Assembly (NCBI RefSeq): GCF_022899935.1
Contig: NZ_JALJCJ010000005.1
Span: forward strand, 62,001 to 126,000
Length of the DNA stretch: 64,000 nt
Direction: 5' to 3'
DNA from: Shinella curvata
Lineage (GTDB): Bacteria > Pseudomonadota > Alphaproteobacteria > Rhizobiales > Rhizobiaceae
This document shows, piece after piece, positions 17,157-26,634 of the stretch. Both the position numbers and the translations under genes were made by a program. Every line of letters begins with the position of its first letter. The stretch's first letter is position 1. The notes under the pieces are model-generated. The model was not told the origin of the DNA. It did not search any database and saw only the letters and a program-made list of their open reading frames with translations.

Positions 17157-17351
17157 ATGTCCGAGGGACGAAAACCCGATTTTGACGTCTTTGCCATTCG
17201 TGAACGGGAGGGCGGCAAGGACGTCTTCACCAAGATCGGCGTGGCCTTCAGCCGGCACGACGGTGCGGGCGTGTCGATCCTGCTCGACGCCCTCCCTCTC
17301 GGGCGCCGTCTCGCGGTCCTGCCGCCGCTTCCGAGCAGCGACAACCGCTAG
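17157..17351 (+). CDS. Small conserved-looking hypothetical protein (64 aa)
   Basis: This is a 64-residue protein preceded by AAAGGAG 7 nt upstream of the ATG. The pattern KPDFDVFAIRERE, DVFTKIGVAF, GAGVSILLDALPL resembles a widespread family of small proteins of about 60-90 residues, often seen near mobile or accessory genes, whose function I do not know. It lies 50 bp after the HlyD gene and before a strong terminator, so it closes the secretion operon. It could be an accessory factor, or an unrelated passenger. Confidence 0.65.
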   Translation: MSEGRKPDFDVFAIREREGGKDVFTKIGVAFSRHDGAGVSILLDALPLGRRLAVLPPLPSSDNR

Positions 17352-17448
17352 GATTGATCGGCCGCCGACCCGCTCTGGTGTCTTGTGACGGGATCATTCT
17401 CCTTGAAGGCTTCGACAATGGACCCTGCGGGAGCAAGTGCGGAAGTGA

Positions 17449-17497
17449 CAAGACCGGAACCGTCGCGTTTCCGCGTCGATACCGGTCTTGTGTTTTT
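17449..17497 (+). terminator. Rho-independent terminator of the type I secretion operon
   Basis: CAAGACCGG (17449-17457) pairs with CCGGTCTTG (17482-17490) and is followed by TGTTTTT. It lies between the small gene and the convergent autotransporter gene, and may also affect the latter. Confidence 0.8.
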
Positions 17498-17512
17498 GGA
17501 CGCAGTCCCTAC

Positions 17513-20500
17513 TCAGAACTGTTTTCCGGCCCTGACGGTTGCACCGACGGATTTCTGGCCGTCACCTTCGAGGTTGAGCAGGAGGCTTGCCTCGAGCATC
17601 CAGAAGTCCGAGGTCTGCATGGCGATACCGGCGGTGACCGATCCATAGAAGCCGGAGCCGTCGATGCCGGCATAACCCGCCGTCACACCCAGCTTCGGCG
17701 TCACCGTCGCACCGCTCTCGAGCGTGAAGGACCGTGCGATCTCCGCACCGAGGCTCACCCGGAACTGTTCGGCGTCGAAGCCTTCGATATCCAGTTCGTC
17801 GCCATCGCCGTTGTGCACCGTGTAGTCATCGACCTTTTCGTTGAAGTAGATCGCCCGGAGCTTCGGCGTCAGCACCGTCGCCTCACCGATCTGCCATTCG
17901 CCCTTGATGGCCGTATCGATCATCCAGCGCTGCGTGTCGAACGAACCGTCCCAGAAGGCAGTGTCGATGTCGTTGGCCGAGCCGCCGTAGAGCAGGCTCG
18001 TATCCCAGAACACGCCCTTGCCGATCTCCAGCGAGGCATAGGGACCGGCGAGCCAGCCGTTGCCGGTCAGCTCCGCATCCGCATCGCTCGGATCGGTCAT
18101 CCGGTCGAGATGGAAGGACAGACCGACCAGCGCCTTCTCCGAAATCAGATAGTCGGCACCGAGATTGAGCATGGCGAAGCTGCCCCACCTGCCGTCGTTC
18201 TGGTCGCGTTTGTGCGCCAGGAACGCGCCGTCGATCCAAGCGTTGAAGGCGGAGGAAGCCGCCCCTTCGATACCGTCGGCACGGTCGCGGGCCGCATCCA
18301 TCTGCGCAAGACTGGTGGAGAAGCTTGCCGTCATGCCGTCTTCCGAGGGCGTCATGCGGGCCGTCACCGTATCCGTCGCCTGTTCCATCTGCCGCCGCTC
18401 CTGAAGACCCGGCACGTAGATGCCGTTTGCGATCAGGCCCTGACGCGTCTCCACGAAGCCCCGCACCAGGGCGTCGATATCCTCGGCGACCTGCTGGGCG
18501 TCGTGTTGCAGATTGTACGTGACCGTCCCGGTATTGGAGGTGCCGAGTTCACTTGACAGGCGGTATCCGACCTTCGCCGCACCGGAGAAGGCGGGGTTCG
18601 GGCTGAACTGCAGATACCAGCCGACAGGTTCGCTCACCGGGCCGGCCTGCGCCACCTGCCCGCGGATGATGCTCGCCGTGCCGGCATTGGCAGGCTCGAC
18701 GAAAGTCGCTTCGGCCGCGGTGAACGGCCCACCGGTCGCACCGCCGTTCAGGTAGACATCGGCAGGCGATCCACCTGCCGGCACGTTGACCACGTGGTTC
18801 GACGCCGTGACCTGACGCGCGGTAACACTGAGCGAGTAGGTCGCCGAGCCGGTCGCACCGTTGTTGTCGCGCACGGCGATCTTGAAGCTATAGTTGCCCT
18901 TGCTTGCCGCATCGAGCGGTCCGGTCAGTTCTCCCGTCGAGACATTCAGCACCATGCCCTTCGGCAGTTTGCCGGAGGCAAGGCTGTAGAGCAGCGGCGC
19001 CGCGCCACCGGTCGCCTTGATCTGCTGGCTATAGTCCTCACCTGCCATCGTCTTGCCGAGGCTGCCCGCCGGCGGCGTGAAGGCGAAGACCACCACCGGC
19101 ACCTTGACCACCATCTCGTATGCGGCAGATCCCGTCGCGCCATAGGCATCGGTCGCGGTGACCGTGAAGCCGAAGCTGCCCGCCGTCGTCGGTGTCCCGC
19201 CAATCGTGCCGGCCGTGCCATCGAGCACGAGGCCCGTCGGCAACGCTCCCGCCGTGACCGCATAGCTGTAGGGCGCCGTGCCCTTGGAGGCGGTCAGCAC
19301 GCGGCGATACGCCTTGCCGACCGTGCCGCGCGGCAGCGCACCGGCGGCCGGCGACAGGGCGAGCTTCGGGGGCGTCACGGTGACGGTGACGGTTGCCGGC
19401 GAGGATGTGCCGGCCGCATTGGTGGCCGTATAGGTGAACGTGTCCAGACCGGAATAGCCGGCGACGGGTTTGTAGGTGATCGCCTTCTTCGAAGCAGTCG
19501 TGGTACCGTGCGCGGCCGCCGTCGCGACGGCAACCGATGTCGCCGTTCCGCCGGTGATGTTGAGCGTCACCGCCTTGGCCGACGCATTGGCGGCAACCGT
19601 CAGCGCCACCGCATTGGCGATCGGCGCCTCTCCGCCGACGACGAGGCTGTAGCTTGCCGTCCCGGTGGCACCATAGGTGTCGGTCGCGGTGAGGGCAAAG
19701 TCGAAGCTGCCCGCCGCCGTCGGCTTGCCATTGAGCTTGCCGGTCGCGCCGTCCAGCGTGAGGCCGGCGGGCAGCGATCCCGTCGTGACGGCATAGCTGT
19801 AGGGTGCCGTGCCCTTGGTGGCCGAGAAGGTCTTGCTGTAGGCCGTGCCGACCGTACCGGCCGGCAGCGCACCGGCGGCCGGCGACAGCACAAGCGTCGG
19901 CGCCGTCACGGTCACCGTCACGGTTGCCGGCGACGACGTGCCGGTCGCATTGGTGGCCGTATAGGTGAAGCTGTCCGTGCCGGAATAGCCGGCGACAGGC
20001 TTGTAGGTGATCTTGTTGCCGGATGCCGTCGCCGTGCCGTGCGAGGCGGCCGTCGCGACGGCAACCGATGTCGCCGCGCCACCGGTGATGTTGAGCGTCA
20101 CCGCCTTGGCCGACGCATTGGCAGCAACCGTCAGCGCGACCGCATTGGCGACCGGCGCCTGAACGCCGACAGCCAGACTGTAGTTTGCGGTGATCGTGGC
20201 GCCAAAGGCATCGGTCGCCGTGACATCGAAGCTGTAGGCCCCGTCGGCATCGGGAGTTCCGGAGACCACGCCGGCCGTGCTCAGCGCCAGCCCGTTCGGC
20301 AGCGCGCCGCTGGTCACGGCATAGCTGTAGGGTGCCGTGCCCTTGGTGGCCGAGAAGGTCTTGCTGTAGGCCGTGCCGACCGTACCGGCCGGCAGCGCAC
20401 CGGCGGCCGGCGACAGCACAAGCGTCGGCGCCGTCACGGTCACCGTCACGGTTGCCGGCGACGACGTGCCGGTCGCATTGGTGGCCGTATAGGTGAAGCT

Positions 20501-23500
20501 GTCCGTGCCGGAATAGCCGGCGACCGGCTTGTAGGTGATCTTGTTGCCGGATGCCGTCGCCGTGCCGTGCGAGGCGGCCGTCGCGACGGCAACGGATGCC
20601 GCCGCGCCACCGGTGATGTTGAGCGTCACCGCCTTGGCCGAAGCATTGGCGGCAACCGTCAGCGCCACCGCATTGGCGATCGGCGCCTGAACGCCGACGG
20701 CCAGGCTGTAGCTTGCAGTGATCGTGGCGCCATGCGCATCGGTCGCCGTGACATCGAAGCTGTAGGCCCCGTCGGCATCGGGAGTTCCGGAGACCACGCC
20801 GGCCGTGCTCAGCGCCAGCCCGTTCGGCAGCGCGCCGCTGGTCACGGCATAGCTGTAGGGTGCCGTGCCGTTCGAAGCGGTAAAGGTCTGGTTGTAGACC
20901 GTACCGGCGGTGCCGGCCGGCAGTGCCCCTGCAGCAGGCGAAAGTGAAAGCGTCGGATTACCGATCGTCAGGGTATAAGCGTTTGCGTTCGTGTAAGGAC
21001 CTGCCCCGGTCGAACTGTCCGTACCGGTCACCGTGAAGCTGAACGTGCCGCTGGTCGTCGGTGTGCCTGACAGGGTGCCGCTCATGGCCAGAGTGAGGCC
21101 ATCAGGAAGCGTACCGGCGGTGAGAGCATAGCTGTAGGGCGCTATCCCGCCGGCGGCCGTGACGGTCTGGCTGTAAGCAATGCCCGTCGTGCCGGTGGGC
21201 AGAGCGCCCGCAGCCGGCGACAGTGCGATTGTCGCCGCGTCGACGGCCAACGCATAGGTTCTCGAGCCCGTATAGGGACCCGACGTCGTCGCGCCGTCGG
21301 TAGCCGTGACGGTGAAATTATAGGTTCCGCCCCCCGTCGACACACCCGAGATGGAGCCCGTTGTATCCAGTGTGAGGCCGGGGGGAAGCGCGCCGGCCGT
21401 GATCGCGAAGCTCACCGGAGCGAGCCCGCCGGTATTGCTCAGGGTCGCGCTATAGGAGACGCCGATGGCGGCATTCGAAAGCGTCGCGGGGTTGATGGTG
21501 ATGGTCGGGGCAGCAATGCCGAGAGCGACCGAGGCCGTGCCGGTAAACGCGCCGAGACCCGAAGAGCTGTCGGTGGCGGTGATCACCACCGTTGCATTGC
21601 CCGCCGTCGTCGGCGTGCCGGAGATGACGCCCGAGCTGCTGATCGACAGGCCGGCAGGCAGGCCACTTGCCGAGAAGTTGGAATAGGGACCGGCGCCACC
21701 ATTGACGCTGACGGTCGCCCCGCCACTGTTATAGGCGTCGCCGACCGTGCCGGTGGAGGCCGGCAACGTGACCGAGAAAACCGGATCGTTCACCGGTACC
21801 GTGACGGTGGCGGCGCTCGACGCCCCGCCCTGATTGATGGCCGTGAAGGTGAAGCTGTCATTGCCGCGGAAGCCGACCGGCGGCGTGTAGGTGACCAGTC
21901 CGGCGCTGTCGATGCTGACCGAGCCGCCATTGGCTGAAGTCGCCGACCCCACGGCATAGTCGGTCGGATTGCCGGTGGCCTGCGCCGCCAGGCTGAACGT
22001 CGTGGCCGACGCGGAGCCCGCGTTGTAGGCCACCGCCGGGGCGGCAAAACCCGTCACCACCGGTGGCGGCGGCAAGACGACCGTCAGGGTCGCCGTGACG
22101 TTGGCGGTGTAGGGGCCAGCGCCCGTCGAATTGTCGGTGACGTAGATGTTGACGGTGAAGGTTCCGTCGACAGTCGGCGTACCGTCCAGAACGGCGCCGC
22201 TGCTGGCCATGCCGGCGGGCAGGCCACTCATGCTGTTGACCGTGTACGGTGCTTTGCCGCCCGAGAGCGTCACTTCAGCGCCGCCGGTGTTGTAGGCCGT
22301 GCCGACGGTGGCTGTGGCCGACGGCAGCGATACCGAAATCGTCGGATTGCCGATCGTCAGGGTGACGATGGCAGGGCTCGACGTGCCACCCACATTGGAC
22401 GCCGTGAAAGAGAAGCTGTCATTGGCGTTGCGGTAAAAGGTCGGCGGCGTATAGGTCACCTGACCGCTGTTGTCGACGCTGACCGAGCCGCCCTGGGCCG
22501 TTGTTGCGGAGCCGACAGCATAGCCGGTCGGGTTGTTGGCCGCATGGCTCGACAGATCGAACGATACACTGGTGTTAGCGCCGTCATTGTAGGGGACGAT
22601 TGCCCCATAGGTGAAGCTCGTGGCCACCGGCGCCGCGACATAGGTGAACTGGTCGGCTACGCTGGTCGCGCTCGTTCCACCGATGGTGGTAACACGGATG
22701 TCTACCGTGCCCGCCGCACCGGCCGGCGCGGTCGCCGTGATCTGGGTGGCGCTGTTGACCGTAAACCCGGTCGCCGCGGTACCGCCGAAGGTTACCGCCG
22801 TCGCACCTGAAAGGCCGGTTCCCGTGATGACGACCGACGTGGTGCCCGCCGTCGGGCCGGCCGTCGGAGATACAGACGTCACCGTCGGTGCCGGAACATA
22901 GGTGAACTGGTCAGCCGCGCTGGTCGCGCTTGTTCCACCGATGGTGGTCACGCGGATATCGACCGTACCCGTCCCGGCCGGCGCCGTCGCCGTGATCTGG
23001 GTTGCGCTGTTGACCGTAAACCCGGTCGCCGCCGTGCCGCCGAACGTTACCGACGTGGCGCTCGAGAAGCCGGTGCCCGTGATGACGACCGACGTGCCGC
23101 CCGCCGTCGGCCCGGCCGTCGGAGACACGGACGTCACCGTCGGCGCCGCCACATAAGTATATTGATCAGCTGCGCTGACCGCGCTCGTTCCACCGATAGT
23201 GGTAACGCGGATGTCCACTGTACCCACCGCCCCGGCCGGCGATGTCGCCGTGATGGTGGTCCCGTTGAGAACCGTAAACCAACTCGCCGCCGTGCCGCCG
23301 AACGTTACGCCCGTGGCACCCGAAAGATTGGTGCCCGTGATCGTAACGGACATGCCGCCCGCCGTCGGGCCGGCCGTCGGAGACACAGACGTCACCGTCG
23401 GGGCCGGAACATAGGTGAACTGATCGCCCGCGGTGGTCGCGCTTGTACCGCCCACGGTGGTCACGGTAATGTCGTAGGTGCCCGCCGAGTTGGCCGGCGA

Positions 23501-24685
23501 CGTCGCCGTGATCTGCGTGTTGCTGTTGATCGTATAGGTCGCGTTCGTCGCGCCGAATTTCACCGCTCCGGTTGGATTCGCAGCCGCGAAACCCGTGCCC
23601 GTGATGATCACTGTCGTGCCGCCCCCCGTCGGACCTGCCGTCGGAGACACGGACGACACCGTCGGTGCCGAAACATAGGTGTACTGGTCGGCCGCGCTGG
23701 TCGCACTCGTGCCGCCCACGGTGGTCACGCGGATATCGACCGTACCCGTCCCGGCCGGCGCCGTCGCCGTGATCGTGGTCGCGCTGATGACCGTAAACCC
23801 GCTCGCCGCTGTGCTGCCGAACGTTACTGCCGTGGCGTTCGTAAAGCCGGTTCCAGTGATCGTAACCGACGTGCCACCCCACGTCGGGCCAGCTGTCGGA
23901 GACACAGACGTCACCGTCGGTGCCGAAACATAGGTATACTGGTCAGCCGCGCTGGTCGCGCTCGTGCCGCCGGGCGTGGTCACGGTGATGTCGTAGGTAC
24001 CTGCCGAATTGGCCGGAGACGTCGCCGTGATCTGCGTATCACTGTTGATCGTATAGGTCGCGTTCGTCGCGCCGAATTTGACCGCCCCCGTAGCATTGGC
24101 ACCCGAGAACCCGGTGCCCGTGATAACGACCGTCGTGCCGCCGCCCGTCGGACCGGCGCCAGGAGACACCGACGTCACGGTCGGCGTCACGGAATAGGTG
24201 AAGTTGATCGTCGCGGGCGTGCTGGCGATCGGAGGATTGGCATCGTTCGCGCCGGTAAACATGTAGCCGGAATATGTATCCGTGCTCGAAGACGGTGCCG
24301 TCAGCAGCTTTATCTGAAGCTGAGCGGTATTGATGTCGAACTGGAATTCATACAATCCGCCATTACTACCTGGCTCAGTCTCGGCGTCCATCAAGCCAGT
24401 TTCATCTTCTGCGCCGAGTCCGTAGTTGTTCGTGATGTCCATCGACGTGTTGTAGAAACTGCTGTAGTCGCCGTTCCAGGTATTCTCGCAGGAACTGGTA
24501 TTGATCGTCTGCGTTTGACCAACGGCTGTAAATGCCACATTCCATGTGCAAGCATGCGCGACAGCGGCGCCGGCCAGCCAGAGCAGCCCTGCCAATACGG
24601 GGGCGCGAACGAGCCCGAGCCACCTTGCCGATGTCAATCTCGGCGCCTTGAGGCCGCCGGCAGAAGGGGTTTGCGCGGCCGACAT
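17513..24685 (-). CDS. Giant autotransporter with TIG/IPT and Ig-like repeats
   Basis: This is about 2390 residues from the ATG at 24685; the frame is open to 24850, and starts at 24721 or 24820 are equally possible. The signal peptide is long (hydrophobic stretch ending GAAVAHA). A Cys-containing N-terminal domain is followed by about six IPT/TIG domains (PTVTSVSPTAGPTAGG units), then cadherin-like and He_PIG-type Ig domains (PYSYAVTSGALPNGLALS units). The last roughly 300 residues form an autotransporter beta-barrel ending in Phe. The passenger is predicted to be exposed at the cell surface as an adhesin. It converges with the secretion operon. Confidence 0.9.
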   Translation of the reverse strand: MSAAQTPSAGGLKAPRLTSARWLGLVRAPVLAGLLWLAGAAVAHACTWNVAFTAVGQTQTINTSSCENTWNGDYSSFYNTSMDITNNYGLGAEDETGLMDAETEPGSNGGLYEFQFDINTAQLQIKLLTAPSSSTDTYSGYMFTGANDANPPIASTPATINFTYSVTPTVTSVSPGAGPTGGGTTVVITGTGFSGANATGAVKFGATNATYTINSDTQITATSPANSAGTYDITVTTPGGTSATSAADQYTYVSAPTVTSVSPTAGPTWGGTSVTITGTGFTNATAVTFGSTAASGFTVISATTITATAPAGTGTVDIRVTTVGGTSATSAADQYTYVSAPTVSSVSPTAGPTGGGTTVIITGTGFAAANPTGAVKFGATNATYTINSNTQITATSPANSAGTYDITVTTVGGTSATTAGDQFTYVPAPTVTSVSPTAGPTAGGMSVTITGTNLSGATGVTFGGTAASWFTVLNGTTITATSPAGAVGTVDIRVTTIGGTSAVSAADQYTYVAAPTVTSVSPTAGPTAGGTSVVITGTGFSSATSVTFGGTAATGFTVNSATQITATAPAGTGTVDIRVTTIGGTSATSAADQFTYVPAPTVTSVSPTAGPTAGTTSVVITGTGLSGATAVTFGGTAATGFTVNSATQITATAPAGAAGTVDIRVTTIGGTSATSVADQFTYVAAPVATSFTYGAIVPYNDGANTSVSFDLSSHAANNPTGYAVGSATTAQGGSVSVDNSGQVTYTPPTFYRNANDSFSFTASNVGGTSSPAIVTLTIGNPTISVSLPSATATVGTAYNTGGAEVTLSGGKAPYTVNSMSGLPAGMASSGAVLDGTPTVDGTFTVNIYVTDNSTGAGPYTANVTATLTVVLPPPPVVTGFAAPAVAYNAGSASATTFSLAAQATGNPTDYAVGSATSANGGSVSIDSAGLVTYTPPVGFRGNDSFTFTAINQGGASSAATVTVPVNDPVFSVTLPASTGTVGDAYNSGGATVSVNGGAGPYSNFSASGLPAGLSISSSGVISGTPTTAGNATVVITATDSSSGLGAFTGTASVALGIAAPTITINPATLSNAAIGVSYSATLSNTGGLAPVSFAITAGALPPGLTLDTTGSISGVSTGGGTYNFTVTATDGATTSGPYTGSRTYALAVDAATIALSPAAGALPTGTTGIAYSQTVTAAGGIAPYSYALTAGTLPDGLTLAMSGTLSGTPTTSGTFSFTVTGTDSSTGAGPYTNANAYTLTIGNPTLSLSPAAGALPAGTAGTVYNQTFTASNGTAPYSYAVTSGALPNGLALSTAGVVSGTPDADGAYSFDVTATDAHGATITASYSLAVGVQAPIANAVALTVAANASAKAVTLNITGGAAASVAVATAASHGTATASGNKITYKPVAGYSGTDSFTYTATNATGTSSPATVTVTVTAPTLVLSPAAGALPAGTVGTAYSKTFSATKGTAPYSYAVTSGALPNGLALSTAGVVSGTPDADGAYSFDVTATDAFGATITANYSLAVGVQAPVANAVALTVAANASAKAVTLNITGGAATSVAVATAASHGTATASGNKITYKPVAGYSGTDSFTYTATNATGTSSPATVTVTVTAPTLVLSPAAGALPAGTVGTAYSKTFSATKGTAPYSYAVTTGSLPAGLTLDGATGKLNGKPTAAGSFDFALTATDTYGATGTASYSLVVGGEAPIANAVALTVAANASAKAVTLNITGGTATSVAVATAAAHGTTTASKKAITYKPVAGYSGLDTFTYTATNAAGTSSPATVTVTVTPPKLALSPAAGALPRGTVGKAYRRVLTASKGTAPYSYAVTAGALPTGLVLDGTAGTIGGTPTTAGSFGFTVTATDAYGATGSAAYEMVVKVPVVVFAFTPPAGSLGKTMAGEDYSQQIKATGGAAPLLYSLASGKLPKGMVLNVSTGELTGPLDAASKGNYSFKIAVRDNNGATGSATYSLSVTARQVTASNHVVNVPAGGSPADVYLNGGATGGPFTAAEATFVEPANAGTASIIRGQVAQAGPVSEPVGWYLQFSPNPAFSGAAKVGYRLSSELGTSNTGTVTYNLQHDAQQVAEDIDALVRGFVETRQGLIANGIYVPGLQERRQMEQATDTVTARMTPSEDGMTASFSTSLAQMDAARDRADGIEGAASSAFNAWIDGAFLAHKRDQNDGRWGSFAMLNLGADYLISEKALVGLSFHLDRMTDPSDADAELTGNGWLAGPYASLEIGKGVFWDTSLLYGGSANDIDTAFWDGSFDTQRWMIDTAIKGEWQIGEATVLTPKLRAIYFNEKVDDYTVHNGDGDELDIEGFDAEQFRVSLGAEIARSFTLESGATVTPKLGVTAGYAGIDGSGFYGSVTAGIAMQTSDFWMLEASLLLNLEGDGQKSVGATVRAGKQF
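19789..20850. repeat. Near-identical 528-bp tandem repeats inside the autotransporter gene
   Basis: Long stretches recur at an offset of 528 bp (176 codons), for example around 19889 and 20417. Both units differ at only scattered bases; related but more divergent units flank them. Recent duplication or gene conversion keeps them alike. Assembly collapse and copy-number change are possible here. Confidence 0.8.
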
Positions 24686-25454
24686 GAGCGATTGAGGGCG
24701 GGACGCCGATGTCAAGGACATCACCGCGAGCGCAAGAAACCACACGCGAACGATAATTTCACAGCCACGCTCGAAGACAGCGCCGAGGCCTCCCCAGGTC
24801 CCAGTACCCCATGCCCGCATTTTACAGCCCCCAGCGACGGCGTGTGCCATCGAAAAATCACATCATTCCGGACGAACCTTTCCTCAAAAACAGGAAAGAG
24901 ATCAAACCATGGTTGTACTCAGCGTGGGCCGCGCGCAAAAGAATTGCGTCGTGTGTTGAAAATACACCAACCACGCGAACAGCCGACGCCTTGCCCGTAT
25001 TCGTCCTGCGCGTTGCCAGACCCGCCCAACGCAACGGGCCTCTGCTTCCGATACGAAGCGCACAGTTCCGCGCCACGCCGCTCGATCCGACCGTCAGGCA
25101 ACGATGCATCGTCATTTGTTCGTGGAAAGCGTTATCCAACCGAATCCGAAATGTCTGCGTCCATTTTTGACATCCCCGGGAACGGTGGCTCGACCGACCG
25201 CACCGGAATGACGTCAATCTTCGGCGCGACCATTCTGTTCGAGCCGATGTGCATTATGGCAAGGCAGGTTGAAAAGGCACGCGAAGTCCACATGCCCCTC
25301 AGTTCATCGGCGGAATAGAAGATGCAAACAAAAAGCCTGCCGCAGAAGGAGCGGCAGGCTTTCAAATCACGATCGGCAACCAGGAGAAATAACATTGCCG
25401 AAATGCTTCGCCTCGCCTCGAAGGGAGCTCGGTCCTCCGAGGCGAGGCGGTTGG
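24686..25454. other. Long intergenic region upstream of the autotransporter gene
   Basis: This region must contain the autotransporter promoter and the end of the ABC importer operon. Apart from two hairpins (25332-25362 and 25409-25449) I find nothing: open frames here lack family-like sequence and ribosome sites. Confidence 0.5.
25332..25362 (-). terminator. Rho-independent terminator of the sugar ABC importer operon
   Basis: A perfect 12-bp stem (AAAGCCTGCCGC/GCGGCAGGCTTT) with a 7-nt loop is followed on the minus strand by TTTTTGTTTG. A second 12-bp inverted repeat lies closer to the stop codon at 25409-25449. Confidence 0.9.
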
Positions 25455-26582
25455 TTACTTTCCGCCCCAGCGCTCGGGATATCCCGGCAGTTCCTGACAA
25501 CCGCAAAGGCTGTAATGCAGCGGCGGCATGCGCTCGTCGATGTATTTGGCGAGCACGTCTTCGGTGATTGCAGGCTGCGGCAGGACCCATTCCGGGCCGG
25601 GAACCTGCTTGCCGTCGAGCACGTCGAGGGCGGCAATGACGGCGGTGCGCCACTGGTAGGTCGGATAGGACGGGCCGATCGCGGTCAGCTTTTCAGACTG
25701 CCATTTGCGCAGGAAGTCCTGCTGGTCCTCGCCGCTGATCACCGGATAGGGCAGCCCGGCATCCTCGAAAGCCTCAAGTGCGGCGGTGGCCGTATCGCCG
25801 GCATCCATCCACACGGCATCGATCTTCTCGCCGCGGTTGATATAGTCCTCGACGACGGACTTGGTCTTCGCCCGGTCGCTGCCGGTGAATTCCGATCCGA
25901 CCACGTTGATGCCGGCCTCGTCGAAGATGTTCTTGGCCGCCGAATAGCGGGTTTCCAAAACGTCGACGCCGGGCATGATGCGCAGCGCGAGAACATTGTC
26001 GCCCTTCTTCAGCTTGCTGGCGATGAATTCACCGGAGGTGATGCCGAAGCCGTAGCCGCCGACCGGATGGATATAGGTCACGGGGCAGCTGGTGTTGACC
26101 CCGCGGTCGAAGACGATGACCGGAAGCTTGGCGCAGGCTGCCTCCACGGCCGGCGTCAGCGCCGCCGTCGTGTTGGGCGAGACGATAAGCGCATCGCACT
26201 TGCCGCCGCTGACCAGGGCCTCGATGTCGGAAATCTGCTTGTCGTCCTTGCCCTCGGCATCGACGACGATCAGCTCCTTGAGGCGATCCTTGTGCAGTTC
26301 CGCCTCGGCATTGAGATTGTTGAGACCAACCACGCGCCATGGGTTGAACACACCGGCATTCGAGAAGCAGAGCGTGACCTGGCCGTCCTTCTTGTACTTC
26401 GCCGTCTCGACCATACCGTCACCGAGATGCTGTGCCCAGGGCTGGCCTTCCGGCCCTTGCGGCGTCATGGACAGCTGCTCGCGCTGCTTCTTGAATTCGG
26501 CCGGATCGTTGAAATCCTGCGCCAGCGCCTGACCGGCGAATGTGAGCGCCACCGTCGTCGCCAATAGTGTCCTCAATGTCAT
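25455..26582 (-). CDS. Sugar ABC transporter periplasmic substrate-binding protein
   Basis: This is a 375-residue protein. The signal peptide MTLRTLLATTVALTFAGQALA is cleaved before QDF. The rest is a type I periplasmic-binding fold of the ribose/LacI class (DALIVSPNTTAALTPAVEAA, then VDVLETRYSAAKNIFDEAGI). Several Cys residues near the C terminus (LCGCQEL) are unusual. AGGAGGAAGAC precedes the ATG. It is the last gene of the importer operon, before a terminator. The ligand is probably a carbohydrate or polyol, judging from the epimerase gene in the operon. Confidence 0.9.
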   Translation of the reverse strand: MTLRTLLATTVALTFAGQALAQDFNDPAEFKKQREQLSMTPQGPEGQPWAQHLGDGMVETAKYKKDGQVTLCFSNAGVFNPWRVVGLNNLNAEAELHKDRLKELIVVDAEGKDDKQISDIEALVSGGKCDALIVSPNTTAALTPAVEAACAKLPVIVFDRGVNTSCPVTYIHPVGGYGFGITSGEFIASKLKKGDNVLALRIMPGVDVLETRYSAAKNIFDEAGINVVGSEFTGSDRAKTKSVVEDYINRGEKIDAVWMDAGDTATAALEAFEDAGLPYPVISGEDQQDFLRKWQSEKLTAIGPSYPTYQWRTAVIAALDVLDGKQVPGPEWVLPQPAITEDVLAKYIDERMPPLHYSLCGCQELPGYPERWGGK

Positions 26583-26634
26583 GTCTTCCTCCTCCAGAAT
26601 GCCGGCCGCGCCGGCGGTTGATATGAATGTCGGG

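Noticed and set aside
18794-20947. A 717-residue Arg/Gly-rich plus-strand frame inside the autotransporter region
   Set aside because: Its sequence is a by-product of the GC-rich repeats on the other strand. The minus strand gives clean TIG/Ig domains and a barrel.
24811-25217. Two overlapping open frames of 119 residues, one on each strand, in the gap before the autotransporter
   Set aside because: No ribosome sites, no recognisable motifs and improbable composition.
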